A stretch of 40,717 nt of DNA from Rhodospirillaceae bacterium (GCA_024640685.1 JAHEEN010000006.1:1-40717); one strand, 5' to 3'; shown: positions 1-11,061, counted from the stretch's first letter. Translations and numbers: made by a program. The notes: generated from the letters alone by a model not told the origin.

Positions 1-2826
1 GGCCTCGTTCTCGGTGTCCCTGACGACCACATGACCGTTGGCCGCGAGATACGCGACCGAGCGTCCGTCATCGCTGAGACTGAGGCTCTGAGGATCGCTC
101 GTGACCCCGAGGAAACGGCCTCGCGCAACTCCGGCGATGGCCTCGGTAAGCGACCACGATACGATATCGCCAAACTCATCGACCGTCACAAGCGTGTCAT
201 CGGTCGCGCCGACGATCGCCACGGGATCGGCATCGATCGGCAGCTCGGCGAGCAGCTCGCCCCGGCGCGGGTCGATCAGACGTACTGAACCGTCGCCTCC
301 GAGCAGCGTCAGATAGCGCCCCTGAGGCCCGAGCACCCAATCATCGACGTCACCTTCGCCTTCGACGCTTGCGACGAGCTCTCCGTCCGTAGCCCGAAAC
401 AAGCTATATAGGCGCGTCGACGCATCGATCTGCTCGGAAATCGCCAGGTACTGCCCATCGACACTGAAGATCGGCGATAACGCGAAACCCGTTTGCGTCG
501 CAATCCGACCGACCGCTGCAAGCGTCTCGACGTCCCAAACCGTCAGCGCATTTGCGACGACAGCGATGACGCGTGTCGCATCGGCGTTGAGGACGACGTT
601 GTCGGGCACGCCTTCGATCGGCACGTCGGCCAACATTTCTCCGGTGCCGAAATTCCAGAGCGTCAATGCTCCAGCATCGTCAGCACGTGCAGGATATGCG
701 ACACCAAAGCGGCCGTCGGCGCTCAGATGTACGACGACTTGATCGGTGCGCTGCGGGTCCGGAATCGCCAGTCCCTGATCCGGTACGTCGACCCAGTCGC
801 GAAGCTCCTCGGCAAACTGTAGCGCCCAGCGATCGAGCCGACCCTCGATGCCTTGCTGACGATCGATCAGCGTTAGACGCCAAACGCCTTGGCGATCCTC
901 GTCGGCCAACAACGCGATCGGTGAGCGGCCCACTGCGCGCAGCTCGAACCGAGTACCGCCGGAAGGCGGCAGCGAAAACCGGGCCACAGCGCCGCTCGGC
1001 GATTCGAGCAGCAGCACGAGCTGCTCGGTTGCCGCGTGCTCGAGGTCGATCTGCAGCTGAAAATCGTCGGCGGAGCCTGGAACGTCGACTGCGAGCTCAC
1101 GGCTTACGGACAAATACCGCAGCGCGGTGATCGGCTGTTGGTAGTTCAAGCCGGCGACTCCATCGATCAGAAATCGTCTCGCCTGCCGTGAGGCATCGAC
1201 TGTCGTGACGCCGCGCGCCTGCCACTCGACGGCCCAATGCGTCAGTGCCGCATCGAATCGATACGTGTTGCGCAATGCCGCATAGTCGGTATCGATGAGC
1301 CGCGCGGTCAGCGCCTCGGCCATCGGGTCCTTGCCGATACGCGCAAGATCGGCGTAGACGAGCGCCTCGTCACGTTGCGCTGCCTGCACTGCCGCGTTCG
1401 CCCGACGCAGCCAATAGGCGCCAAGCAATCCATCGGCCGCAGCATCGTAGCCGTCGAGATTGCGCAGCGCACCGTCGGCCGCTTGGATTTCCGTGTAATC
1501 GTCGCTGCCGTCGCTGCGGCGAATCATGATGTCGGCGAGGAGCTGATCGGCGGTCGCACCGAAGCCAGGGAAACGCCGCAGCTTGTCGTGCGTGTCTAGC
1601 GCGAGCGCATAGTCGTCGACGATACCGGTCAGCGTATCGATATAAGGGCGCGGGAAGTATTGCGTGTACCAAATCGGTATCAAGACGAGCGCTGCGATTG
1701 TAGCTGCCGCGACCGCTGCGCCACGCCAGTTGAACGGCAGCGAAGAGCGGACCCAACGGCTCGTGTACAGCGCCTTGACGAGTCGGTTGCGGTACGTGAC
1801 GAACTCCGCGTCGCTGACGGTCGCGATGCCGGCAAGCGCCAATAGCACCTGGCCGGCGGAGTCACGATTGGCGACGACCGGCATGCCTTTGGCCAGCTGG
1901 CCCAGCACGACGAGCGCGCGTCGATGTACTGGGCCGCGGCGCTTGAGCGCTGCTGTCGTCTGCGCGAGCAGCGGCTCCTCGGCGCGTGCATGAGCGGATA
2001 AAAACTGCGCATTGACAACGTCGTCGACATCTTTGGCCGTGCCGTTACGACGCGCGACGGCACGCGCAATCTTCTGTGTCAGATACGGCTGACCTTTGAC
2101 CCAGTAATAGATGCGATTGAGCGCCGCGTGCGCCTGCTGCTCGTCGACACCGAAGCCTCGGCTCAACTGATACGACTGCTCGATCGAGAAGTCTCCTACG
2201 TCGATCGCAAGCCCGTCTTCAAATATCGGCAATCTGATCCCATGTCCGAGCTCGCGCGGAGTCGCAACGCCGAGCACGACAAAATTCAGCCGCTGGTATT
2301 CAGGCTCTGTCGCACGCGCGTCGTAGCAGGCGCTCATCGCAACGAAGAGCTCACGGGAGAACGGCAGCTCCAAGCCGCGCTCGATGTCGTCGAAGAAAAT
2401 CGTGACTGGTACCGACGTATGCGCGAGCACGATTTCCCAGAAGAAGTCCGCGAGCCGCTGCTCGCCGACCAGCACGCTTTTCTCCTGCCACCATGTCTGC
2501 AGATCGACCTTGAGCCTGAGCTCGCGGACGATGCGATATGCGATGCTGTAGTACCAGCGACCGGCTTCAGTGCTCTCGCCGCGTGCGCCAATCTGACTCA
2601 AGTCGACGACGGCCGCCAGTTTATTCTCGGCCCGCAGTTCCAGAATCGTGCGGGCCATCAGGCTCGTTTTGCCGCTGCCCCGGGGACTCAGCGCATAACA
2701 GAATCGTCGCGCACGAAGGCCGTCCGAGAGCTGCTCATCGGCCGAACGCGAGATATAGCATTCTCGATCGGCTTGCACGGGACTGCCGACGACGAAGAAA
2801 TCTGCGCCTTGATCGACTCTTGGCAT
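1..2826 (-). CDS. AAA-like (AAA_35/STAND-like) ATPase with one TM helix, a proprotein-convertase P/Homo B-like domain and WD40-like repeats; C-terminus runs off the left edge
   Basis: Continuous minus-strand frame read by hand from ATG at 2826 (MPRVDQGADFFVVGSPVQADRECYISRSADEQL...). Walker A SPRGSGKTSL, Walker B-like VTIFFDDIE, TM AAVAAATIAALVLIPIWY, P-domain signature LLLESPSG...GVWRLTLIDRQQGIEGRLDRWALQF, then WD-like blades (LTLWNFGTGEMLADVP, LTVWDVETLAAVGRI). Absent from the ORF track because it has no stop inside the window. Confidence 0.8.
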   Translation of the reverse strand, partial: MPRVDQGADFFVVGSPVQADRECYISRSADEQLSDGLRARRFCYALSPRGSGKTSLMARTILELRAENKLAAVVDLSQIGARGESTEAGRWYYSIAYRIVRELRLKVDLQTWWQEKSVLVGEQRLADFFWEIVLAHTSVPVTIFFDDIERGLELPFSRELFVAMSACYDARATEPEYQRLNFVVLGVATPRELGHGIRLPIFEDGLAIDVGDFSIEQSYQLSRGFGVDEQQAHAALNRIYYWVKGQPYLTQKIARAVARRNGTAKDVDDVVNAQFLSAHARAEEPLLAQTTAALKRRGPVHRRALVVLGQLAKGMPVVANRDSAGQVLLALAGIATVSDAEFVTYRNRLVKALYTSRWVRSSLPFNWRGAAVAAATIAALVLIPIWYTQYFPRPYIDTLTGIVDDYALALDTHDKLRRFPGFGATADQLLADIMIRRSDGSDDYTEIQAADGALRNLDGYDAAADGLLGAYWLRRANAAVQAAQRDEALVYADLARIGKDPMAEALTARLIDTDYAALRNTYRFDAALTHWAVEWQARGVTTVDASRQARRFLIDGVAGLNYQQPITALRYLSVSRELAVDVPGSADDFQLQIDLEHAATEQLVLLLESPSGAVARFSLPPSGGTRFELRAVGRSPIALLADEDRQGVWRLTLIDRQQGIEGRLDRWALQFAEELRDWVDVPDQGLAIPDPQRTDQVVVHLSADGRFGVAYPARADDAGALTLWNFGTGEMLADVPIEGVPDNVVLNADATRVIAVVANALTVWDVETLAAVGRIATQTGFALSPIFSVDGQYLAISEQIDASTRLYSLFRATDGELVASVEGEGDVDDWVLGPQGRYLTLLGGDGSVRLIDPRRGELLAELPIDADPVAIVGATDDTLVTVDEFGDIVSWSLTEAIAGVARGRFLGVTSDPQSLSLSDDGRSVAYLAANGHVVVRDTENEA

Positions 2827-3030
2827 CAACCTTTCTCGCAATCTTCGCGGCTCGCCGCACCGAATCTCGCGCTGCTCGGATCGAACGCCGAAACAACCGC
2901 CAATCGCCGTAGTGTAGCAGTGCCGCGGCGGCGTTCTGCCGGCATTGGCTCCCATTCCGAGGACAAATCGCTGCGCAATCGGCGCTATAATCCGCGCCGT
3001 CACGCAACCTCAGTAGGGGACCGACGCTCA

Positions 3031-3282
3031 GTGAAACGCTGTCACCCGCACAACTTCCACCGCGACGACGCGGCTCTGAAGCCCTTCGGGATTCGCGTCA
3101 CGTTACCGCAAGGAGACACGTTTAGCGCATTGATCGGGCCGCGCTGGGAGCAGGTCCACTGGTTTGCAACCGAGCACGACCGAGACGTTGCGCTGACCGA
3201 CATGGCAAGCGAGCACCTGTACTCGCGGCGCGGCGACCGCCCGACATTGAATTTCGAATCTATCGAGCGCCAGCCCGACTAA
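3031..3282 (+). CDS. Small conserved-looking hypothetical protein (83 aa, GTG start)
   Basis: In-frame GTG in the 2128..3282 ORF gives MKRCHPHNFHRDDAALKPFGIRVTLPQGDTFSALIGPRWEQVHWFATEHDRDVALTDM...; the upstream part of that ORF is antisense to the AAA gene. Confidence 0.5.
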   Translation: MKRCHPHNFHRDDAALKPFGIRVTLPQGDTFSALIGPRWEQVHWFATEHDRDVALTDMASEHLYSRRGDRPTLNFESIERQPD

Positions 3283-3319
3283 CTCGCCTAGCGCCGTCGC
3301 CACCCGGCGAGATCGCCGC

Positions 3320-4606
3320 CTACGGGCGTGCCTGTCCGGTGCCTCGAACGACGTACTTGTAGCTCGTCAGCTGCTCGGCGCCGACCGGCCCGCGGGCATG
3401 AATTCGGCCCGTCGCGATGCCGATCTCCGCGCCGAGACCGAACTCGCCGCCATCGGCGAACTGCGTTGAGGCGTTGTGCATCAAGATCGCGCTGTCGAGC
3501 TCGGCCAGGAAGCGATTGGCGGCAGCGTCGTCGTCGGTCACGATCGCCTCGGTGTGGCCCGAGCCGAAGCGGCGAATGTGCTCCAAGGCGTCGTCGAGGT
3601 CGGCCACGACGCGAACCGCGATCACCGCGTCGAGGAACTCGTGCCCCCAGTCGGCATCCGTCGCAGGGCGCACGCGCTTGTCGCTGGCCTGCGTCGCCGC
3701 GTCGCCGCGAACCTCGCAGCCGGCATCGATTAGATCTTGGACGATGAACGGCAGATGGGACTCCGCCACCGCGCTATCGACGAGCAGCGTCTCGGTCGCT
3801 CCGCAAATGCCGGTGCGACGCATCTTGGCGTTGACGACGATGCGCCGTGCCATCGCGAGATCCGCGGCAGCGTGCACATACGTATGACAGATGCCTTCGA
3901 GATGCCCCATAACCGGCACGCGCGCATCCTGCTGAACGCGCTCGATCAAGCGCCTGCCGCCTCTAGGCACGATGACGTCGACGAACTCGGCCATATCGCG
4001 CAGCAAGATACCGACCGCCTCACGGTCTTGGGTCGGCACGCGCTGAATGGCCGCATCCGGTAAGCCCGCGGCCGCAAGCCCTTCGAGTAGGGACCCGTGA
4101 ATGGCCTCGTTCGAGCCGACGGCTTCCGAGCCGCCGCGCAGGATCACGGCGTTGCCGCTTTTCAGGCACAGGCCGCCGGCATCCGCCGTCACGTTGGGGC
4201 GGCTCTCGTAGATGATCCCGATTACGCCTAGCGGCACGCGAACGCGCTGAATAAAAAGTCCGTTCGGTCGCGGCCACTCGGCAATGACTGCGCCGACGGG
4301 ATCTTCGAGCGCTGCGATCTCCTCGAGGCCGCGCGCGGTCGCTTCGAGCCGATCAGGGTCGAGCGCAAGCCGATCCAACATCGCCGCCGACAAGCCCGAT
4401 GACTTCGCAGCCGCGACGTCACGAGCGTTCGCGCTCAATATTTCGTGCTCGCGCCTGCGTAGCGACTCGGCCGCGGCCGTCAAAGCGGTGTTCTTCGCAT
4501 CCGTGCTAGCACGCGTGAGCACGCTGGCCGCAGCGCGTGCAGCCTCGCCGAGATCGCGCATCTGCAATCCCAGATCGAGCGTCATTGCGTCGCGGGCTGT
4601 CGTCAT
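3320..4606 (-). CDS. proA: Glutamate-5-semialdehyde dehydrogenase (gamma-glutamyl phosphate reductase)
   Basis: 428 aa ORF with ProA motifs ([40 protein letters not shown]...); 4-bp overlap with proB. Confidence 0.97.
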   Translation of the reverse strand: MTTARDAMTLDLGLQMRDLGEAARAAASVLTRASTDAKNTALTAAAESLRRREHEILSANARDVAAAKSSGLSAAMLDRLALDPDRLEATARGLEEIAALEDPVGAVIAEWPRPNGLFIQRVRVPLGVIGIIYESRPNVTADAGGLCLKSGNAVILRGGSEAVGSNEAIHGSLLEGLAAAGLPDAAIQRVPTQDREAVGILLRDMAEFVDVIVPRGGRRLIERVQQDARVPVMGHLEGICHTYVHAAADLAMARRIVVNAKMRRTGICGATETLLVDSAVAESHLPFIVQDLIDAGCEVRGDAATQASDKRVRPATDADWGHEFLDAVIAVRVVADLDDALEHIRRFGSGHTEAIVTDDDAAANRFLAELDSAILMHNASTQFADGGEFGLGAEIGIATGRIHARGPVGAEQLTSYKYVVRGTGQARP

Positions 4607-5766
4607 AGAGCTACTTTAGTCTGCGGGCCGAGGATCACGAGATCGTCGCGGTGAACGAGCTCGTCGCGGCCACGATAACCGAGTATCTCAGGAATCGCAG
4701 CCGACTGCCGGCCGATGATCGCACGCGCCTCATCGGCTCCATAGGCAACGAGGCCGCGGCCAACCTCGCGCCCCTCGGCATCGACGAGACTGACCGTATC
4801 GCCGCGGTCGAAATGCCCGTCGACATCTGTGACGCCAGCAGGCAGAAGGCTTCGCCCCTCGGCGAGCGCGGCACTGGCACCTGCGTCGAGATGCAGAAAC
4901 CCTTTCGGTTGCAACGTACCGGCGATCCACTGCTTGCGGGCCGCCCGCGGCGTCGAGCCAGGCACAAACCAAGTCGCGCGAGCGCCCGCGCCAAGCTCGC
5001 GAATCGGGTGCTCGACATGCCCCGACGTAATAGCCATCTGGCAGCCCGCGCTCATCGCAATTCGCGCAGCTTCGAGCTTCGTGCGCATGCCCCCTGAACC
5101 ATGCGCCGACCGAGTCCCGCCCGCCATGTCCCAGTGTGCCTGCGTCAACTCTTCGACGAGCGGCACGTGCGTCGCGCTCGGCTCGGTCAACGGATCCGCC
5201 GTGTAGAGGCCATCGACATCCGACAATACAATCAAACAATCGGCGCTGACCATTTGAGCAACGCGTGCCGCGAGACGATCGTTGTCCCCATAGCGCAATT
5301 CCTGAGTCGCGATCGTATCGTTCTCGTTGACGACTGGAACGGCACCGTACTTCAGCAACGTAAAAAATGTGTTGACCGCGTTTAGGAACCGCGGACGATT
5401 CTCGCTGTCATCGAGCGTCAACAGTAGCTGCGCTGCGGTCACACCGTGACTGCCGAGAGCTTCCTCGTACGCATGCGCGAGCCGAATCTGACCGACCGCC
5501 GCCGCCGCTTGATGATCCTGTAGTCGCGCCCGCCGCGAATCGATTCGGAGCTGCTGCGCGCCTAGGGCCACGGCGCCCGACGAAACGACAATGACCTCCT
5601 TGCCCTGAGCGAGCAGCGCGGCGACATCGGTACATAGCGCGGCCAGCCACGCACGATGCAACGCGCCTGTCGCTTGCTCGACGAGCAGCGCCGAGCCGAT
5701 CTTGATGACGACGCGACGCGATCGTTGCAGGCGTTCGCAGCCAGAAAAATCGTTGGGCACTGCCAT
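4603..5766 (-). CDS. proB: Glutamate 5-kinase with C-terminal PUA domain
   Basis: 387 aa; [75 protein letters not shown]. Confidence 0.97.
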   Translation of the reverse strand: MAVPNDFSGCERLQRSRRVVIKIGSALLVEQATGALHRAWLAALCTDVAALLAQGKEVIVVSSGAVALGAQQLRIDSRRARLQDHQAAAAVGQIRLAHAYEEALGSHGVTAAQLLLTLDDSENRPRFLNAVNTFFTLLKYGAVPVVNENDTIATQELRYGDNDRLAARVAQMVSADCLIVLSDVDGLYTADPLTEPSATHVPLVEELTQAHWDMAGGTRSAHGSGGMRTKLEAARIAMSAGCQMAITSGHVEHPIRELGAGARATWFVPGSTPRAARKQWIAGTLQPKGFLHLDAGASAALAEGRSLLPAGVTDVDGHFDRGDTVSLVDAEGREVGRGLVAYGADEARAIIGRQSAAIPEILGYRGRDELVHRDDLVILGPQTKVAL

Positions 5767-5778
5767 GACTGCTGGTCG

Positions 5779-6276
5779 CTAGGTTGGCGTCAGCACGGGC
5801 ATGCCGCGCGCGACCGCCATCGCCCCACTGCGCACGACCGTCAGTATCTCCGCATGCCTCACGAGTTTCGACATGAATCGCTCGATGTCCTGGGCGCCGC
5901 CGATCAGCTCGACGGTAAAGTGACCTTCGTGATCGTCGAGAATGCGAGCGCCGGACTCGGTGACGAATGCCTCGAGGGACTCGCGATTGCTCGCCTGCAA
6001 ATGCAGCTTGAACAATGCGAGTTCGCGCTCGATATGATCGTCGTCGGTCATATCGACGATATTGACAACGTCGACCAATTTGCCGAGCTGCTTCGTGATT
6101 TGGTCGATGACCTCATCGGAGCCAACGGTTACGAGCGTGAGCCGCGAGACGGTCGGCTCATTCGTTGCTGCAACGTTCAGGCTCTCGATGTTGAAGCCCC
6201 GGCTCGAGAACATATTGGCGATGCGCGCGAGCGCGCCAGCCTCGTTCTGCAGCAATATCGAGATGATGTGTCGCAT
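5779..6276 (-). CDS. ilvN: Acetolactate synthase small (regulatory) subunit, ACT domain
   Basis: From internal ATG: MRHIISILLQNEAGALARIANMFSSRGFNIESLNVAATNEPTVSRLTLVT..., typical IlvN/IlvH. Confidence 0.93.
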   Translation of the reverse strand: MRHIISILLQNEAGALARIANMFSSRGFNIESLNVAATNEPTVSRLTLVTVGSDEVIDQITKQLGKLVDVVNIVDMTDDDHIERELALFKLHLQASNRESLEAFVTESGARILDDHEGHFTVELIGGAQDIERFMSKLVRHAEILTVVRSGAMAVARGMPVLTPT

Positions 6277-6459
6277 AGCAACGCCCGAAAACGGCAACGG
6301 CCGGGGTCCGAACAGCAAGCGATCGATGTTGGCGCAGAACAACAACTATTGCAATGCACAATATTTTCGTCAACACTGCTGGTGGCGCATTGGGCACAGA
6401 GGACGCCTAGGCCGCGGACGATTGATGCATCGAGGCACGCCGCGGCGATTCGCGGAGCG

Positions 6460-8316
6460 ATGGCAATCATGGAGCACGGGTCTCAAGCAAATTTAGCGGG
6501 CGGTCATCCGCTGGCTGGCACGCGCATGAGTGGCGCCGACACGATCGTCCAAGTCCTTGCCGACGAGGGCGTCGAGACGATTTTCGGCTATAGCGGCGGC
6601 GCGATACTGCCGACCTACGATGCAGTGTTCCGCTACAACGAGCGCCATCGCAAAAACGGCCAAGACCCGATGCCGCTGATTGTGCCCGCCAATGAGCAGG
6701 GCGCCGGCTTCATGGCCTCGGGCTATGCACGCGCGACAGGCCGTGTCGGTGTCGTGATCGTAACCTCCGGGCCTGGTGCCACGAACTGCGTGACGGCAGT
6801 CCGCGACTGCATGGCCGACTCCATCCCGATCATCGTGATCTGCGGCCAAGTCTCCACCGGCGCAATCGGTACCGATGCGTTCCAGGAGGCTCCGGTCAGT
6901 GCGATCATGGGGCCGGTTGCAAAGCACGTCTTCCTCGTCACCGAAGCCGAGCGTCTCGAGGCGACAATGCGCTCGGCGTTCGAAATCGCGCGCACCGGCC
7001 GACCTGGCCCGGTCGTCATCGATGTCCCGAAGGACGTTCAAAACTGGGAAGGTGCGCTGCAAGGCGAGGGATTAGTGCCGATGCCGGGCTATCACCACCG
7101 GCTGGAGCTAATGCGAGTGAACCGGCTCGACGACGAGCGTTGCGCCGAGTTCTTTGAGCATCTCGCAGCATCGGAACGCCCACTGATCTACGCCGGCGGC
7201 GGCGTTGTCAACGCCGAGGCCAGCGACCTGTTGCGCGAGCTCGCATCGAGCTACCAGATTCCCGTGACCTCGACGCTGATGGGGCTCGGCAGCTTCGATA
7301 CGACCGATCCGACGTCGTTGCATATGCTCGGCATGCATGGCACGGCTTACGCAAACTATGCCGTCGACGATTGCGATTTACTGATCGCGCTCGGCGCGCG
7401 ATTCGACGATCGCGTAGCCGGAGATCCGCCGAATTTTGCACCGCGCGCGAAAAAGGTTCTGCATTTCGACATCGATCCGTCGGAAATCAATAAGGTTAAG
7501 CACGCCGATTGGTATCACGTCGGACGGCTCAATGAAGCGTTGGGCACTTTGCTCGCCTATGGGCGGCGCAAGAGCATCCGGCTCGAGCATCGTGCATGGC
7601 TCGACGAGATCGCGGCACTCAAGCAGTGCTATGCGATGAACTATGACCGCAGCAGCACGCTGATCCAGCCCAACTACGTCATCGAAACAATCAATGCGAT
7701 CACCGCCGGCGAAGCCATCATAACGACCGGCGTTGGTCAACATCAGATGTGGGCCGCGCAGTACTTCGACTTCCGTGAGCCACGCCTGTGGATCACGTCC
7801 GGCAGCATGGGCACGATGGGCTTTGGTCTACCCGCAGCGATCGGCGCACAATTCGCACGACCGGATAAGCTCGTAATCGACATCGACGGCGACGCGAGCA
7901 TACGAATGAACCTCGGCGAGCTCGAGACCGTGACGACCTATGACTTGCCGGTTAAGATCGTCGTGCTGAACAACTATGGCGACGGCATGGTCATGCAGTG
8001 GCAGCGGATGTTCTTCAAGGGCCGGCTCTCCGGTAGCGAAAAGTCGCTACGCAAGAAAGATTTCATCAAAGCTGCCCAAGCCGATGGCTTCGAGTATGCG
8101 AAGCGCCTCGACAACAATGCCGACGTCCCGGCCGTGATCGAAGAATTTCTCGCCTTCGACGGACCGGCGTTCCTCGAAGTGATCATCGACCCCGAGGCAA
8201 GCGTCTACCCGATGGTGCCACCCGGTTTGTCGTACCGCGATATGGTGACCGGAGACCATATTCCGAATCGTTACAACGGCGGCGCTACGTCCCCGGGCTC
8301 ATCGGAGATGTTCTAA
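6460..8316 (+). CDS. ilvB: Acetolactate synthase large (catalytic) subunit
   Basis: GADTIVQVLADEGVETIFGYSGGAILPTYDA, TPP-binding IDIDGDASIRMNLGELETVTTYDLPVKIVVLNN. The 886-aa ORF is an over-extension; probable ATG at 6460 (MAIMEHGSQ) or a nearby downstream start. Confidence 0.93.
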   Translation: MAIMEHGSQANLAGGHPLAGTRMSGADTIVQVLADEGVETIFGYSGGAILPTYDAVFRYNERHRKNGQDPMPLIVPANEQGAGFMASGYARATGRVGVVIVTSGPGATNCVTAVRDCMADSIPIIVICGQVSTGAIGTDAFQEAPVSAIMGPVAKHVFLVTEAERLEATMRSAFEIARTGRPGPVVIDVPKDVQNWEGALQGEGLVPMPGYHHRLELMRVNRLDDERCAEFFEHLAASERPLIYAGGGVVNAEASDLLRELASSYQIPVTSTLMGLGSFDTTDPTSLHMLGMHGTAYANYAVDDCDLLIALGARFDDRVAGDPPNFAPRAKKVLHFDIDPSEINKVKHADWYHVGRLNEALGTLLAYGRRKSIRLEHRAWLDEIAALKQCYAMNYDRSSTLIQPNYVIETINAITAGEAIITTGVGQHQMWAAQYFDFREPRLWITSGSMGTMGFGLPAAIGAQFARPDKLVIDIDGDASIRMNLGELETVTTYDLPVKIVVLNNYGDGMVMQWQRMFFKGRLSGSEKSLRKKDFIKAAQADGFEYAKRLDNNADVPAVIEEFLAFDGPAFLEVIIDPEASVYPMVPPGLSYRDMVTGDHIPNRYNGGATSPGSSEMF

Positions 8317-8333
8317 GCTCGTGCGCGGCGCGC

Positions 8334-9584
8334 TCAGCAGGGCGCACGACTCCAGCGCGATACGACTCGAATGACAGCACTGATGAGGCCGTCGAGATCG
8401 TCGTCGTCGATGACGAACGGTGGCATCAAGTAGACGACGTCATTGAGCGGGCGGACCCAGACGCCCTCCGCGACGAACGCCTGTCGAAGCGCTTCGAGAT
8501 CGGGAACTCGATCGAGCTGCACGACGCCAATTGCACCGATGACGCGCACGTCGGCCACGTGCTGGAGATCCCGACACGCTTCGAGCCCACGCGCCATGCG
8601 TCGTTCAATGTGCGCGACTTGAGCGAGGCGCGGCTCGGTCTCGAACAACGTCAGCGACGCGTTTGCGGCCGCGCATGCGAGCGCATTTCCCATGAACGTA
8701 GGCCCATGCATCAACGCATGCAGCGGATCGTCCGACAGGAATGCGTCGTGTACGCGACGCGTCGCGATCGTCGCTGCCAGCGGTAAAGTGCCGCCAGTCA
8801 AGGCCTTCGACAGCATCACGATATCCGGCTGCACAGCGGCCTGCTCGCACGCAAACATCGTTCCGGTGCGACCGAATCCCGTCGCGATCTCGTCGAGCAG
8901 CAACAGCACATCGTGCCGCGCTGCTGTGTCGGCGACAGCGCGCAGCACGTCGGGTGAGTGGAATTTCATACCCCCGGCGGCTTGCACGAGCGGCTCGAGC
9001 ACGATGCCAGCGAGCTCGTGTGCATGCTGCTCGACGACACGCTCGAAATTGGCTAGCGTCGCCGAATCGCGCGGCATTGGCACGATCAGCTGACCGGCAA
9101 CGACATCGCCGAACAGGCTGTGCATACCTTCTTCCGGATCGCAGATCGACATTGCCGCAAACGTGTCGCCGTGATACGCATGCTGAAACGCGAGAAATCG
9201 GGATCGATCCTGAGCGCCACTGTTCAACCAATACTGACGCGCGATTTTGAGGCCAATCTCGACGGCGACCGAACCGGACTCGGAGAGGAAGACATGCTCG
9301 AGATCTCCAGGTAACGCATCCGCCAATCGATCGGCGAGAACCGAAGCCTGCTCGTGAACGAGCCCGCCTAGCATGACATGCGGCATCGCCTCGAGCTGCT
9401 CGGCCACGGCCGCGCGAATCACCGGATGGTTATAGCCGTGACATGCCGTCCACCACGACGAGATGCCATCGATCAGTGTCCGACCGTCGGCGAGCGCAAT
9501 TCGCGACCCCGCCGTCGCCGATGCCGTCAGCGGCGCGGGCGTGGTTTGTTCCTGGCAATACGGGCGCCATAGCCGCGTGGTCAT
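8334..9584 (-). CDS. bioA: Adenosylmethionine-8-amino-7-oxononanoate aminotransferase
   Basis: SSWWTACHGYNHPVIRAAVAEQL, HVFLSESGSVAVEIGLKIARQYW, AFQHAYHGDTFAAMSICDPEEGMHSLFG, LLLDEIATGFGRTGTMFACEQA. Confidence 0.95.
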   Translation of the reverse strand: MTTRLWRPYCQEQTTPAPLTASATAGSRIALADGRTLIDGISSWWTACHGYNHPVIRAAVAEQLEAMPHVMLGGLVHEQASVLADRLADALPGDLEHVFLSESGSVAVEIGLKIARQYWLNSGAQDRSRFLAFQHAYHGDTFAAMSICDPEEGMHSLFGDVVAGQLIVPMPRDSATLANFERVVEQHAHELAGIVLEPLVQAAGGMKFHSPDVLRAVADTAARHDVLLLLDEIATGFGRTGTMFACEQAAVQPDIVMLSKALTGGTLPLAATIATRRVHDAFLSDDPLHALMHGPTFMGNALACAAANASLTLFETEPRLAQVAHIERRMARGLEACRDLQHVADVRVIGAIGVVQLDRVPDLEALRQAFVAEGVWVRPLNDVVYLMPPFVIDDDDLDGLISAVIRVVSRWSRAPC

Positions 9585-9702
9585 TGGAGCCCCCTCAGCG
9601 TTCGAACGATTCGCGCAGTGCCGTCACAAAGTAAGGGATTGTCGTGCATCGACCTGTGCGAGTACAGGTATACTGCGCTGCGAACCTACACGGCGTTAGA
9701 CG

Positions 9703-11061
9703 ATGACGAGTATCACGTGCTTCAAGGCCTATGACGTTCGCGGCAAAGTTCCCGACGAGCTCAATAACGACATTGCATACCGAATCGGTCGTGCATACGC
9801 GCAGTTCGTTCAACCCAAGCGCGTAGCCGTAGGGCGCGACATACGCCTTACGAGTCCGGCGCTCACCGAAGCGTTGTGTCGAGGCTTGAACGATGCTGGT
9901 GCCGACGTCGTCGATATCGGCGTCGGCGGCACCGAGCTCGTCTACTTCGCGACGGCCCATTTAGGGCTCGATGGCGGGATCATGGTGACTGCGAGCCACA
10001 ATCCACCCGACTACAATGGGCTCAAGCTCGTGCGCGAGGAGTCTCGCCCAATCAGTGCCGACACGGGGCTTATCGAAATTCGCGCCTTCGCCGAGCGCGA
10101 CGATTTTCCAGCTAGCCAGCGCAAAGGGCGCATCGAATCGCACGACATTCTGCCAGCCTATATCGAGCACTTGTTGTCCTATGTGTCGAGCGCGACGCTG
10201 AAGCCACTGAAGATCGTCGTCAACGCTGGCAATGGCGGCGCCGGACCGATCATCGATCTGCTCGAGCAGCACCTACCGTTCGATTTCGTCAAGATCCACC
10301 ACGAACCCGACGGCACATTTCCGAACGGCGTGCCGAATCCGATGCTGATACCGAACCGCGAGCACACAGCAAAGCCGGTCGTCGATCACGACGCCGATCT
10401 GGGACTTGCCTGGGACGGCGACTTCGACCGTTGCTTTTTCTTCGACGAAACCGGCCGATTCATCGAAGGCTATTACATCGTCGGACTGTTAGCCCAAGCA
10501 TTTCTGTCGCACTCGGAGAAGGAACGGATCGTCCATGACCCACGCCTCACATGGAATACGCTCGACATCGTCTCGGCATTCGGAGGCGAAGCCGTACAGA
10601 GCAAGTCGGGTCACGCTTTCATCAAGGAAACGATGCGGCAGCACGATGCAGCCTATGGCGGCGAGATGAGCGCGCATCATTATTTTCGTGAATTCTCGTA
10701 CGCCGACAGCGGCATGATTCCATGGTTGCTCGTCGCCGAGATCATGAGCCGCAACGGCGCGCAGCTGTCGACACTCGTCAACGAGCGGATGGTGCTATTC
10801 CCAGCGAGCGGCGAGATCAATAGACGCGTCGCCGATGCGTCAGCAACTATTGCCGAACTCGAGGAACGCTACGCTAAGGGCGCGAAATCCGTCGACCACA
10901 CGGACGGCCTCAGCATCGAGTTTCAGGATTGGCGGTTCAATCTGCGTGCATCGAATACCGAGCCATTGATTCGACTCAATGTCGAAACGCGCGGCGATCG
11001 CATCCTGATGGAGACGCGCACACAAGAGCTGCTCGAGATCATCGCCGGCGAACCCGAGTAG
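9703..11061 (+). CDS. manB: Phosphomannomutase (phosphohexomutase family, CpsG/ManB-like)
   Basis: FKAYDVRGKVPDELN, MVTASHNPPDYNGLKLVREESRPIS, LGLAWDGDFDRCFFFDE, GGEMSAHHYFREFSYADSGMIPWLL. Confidence 0.93.
   Translation: MTSITCFKAYDVRGKVPDELNNDIAYRIGRAYAQFVQPKRVAVGRDIRLTSPALTEALCRGLNDAGADVVDIGVGGTELVYFATAHLGLDGGIMVTASHNPPDYNGLKLVREESRPISADTGLIEIRAFAERDDFPASQRKGRIESHDILPAYIEHLLSYVSSATLKPLKIVVNAGNGGAGPIIDLLEQHLPFDFVKIHHEPDGTFPNGVPNPMLIPNREHTAKPVVDHDADLGLAWDGDFDRCFFFDETGRFIEGYYIVGLLAQAFLSHSEKERIVHDPRLTWNTLDIVSAFGGEAVQSKSGHAFIKETMRQHDAAYGGEMSAHHYFREFSYADSGMIPWLLVAEIMSRNGAQLSTLVNERMVLFPASGEINRRVADASATIAELEERYAKGAKSVDHTDGLSIEFQDWRFNLRASNTEPLIRLNVETRGDRILMETRTQELLEIIAGEPE

Noticed and set aside
2128-3030. 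N-terminal part of the 384-aa plus-strand ORF
   Set aside because: Antisense to the AAA domain gene; only the 3031-3282 part lies outside it and looks protein-like.
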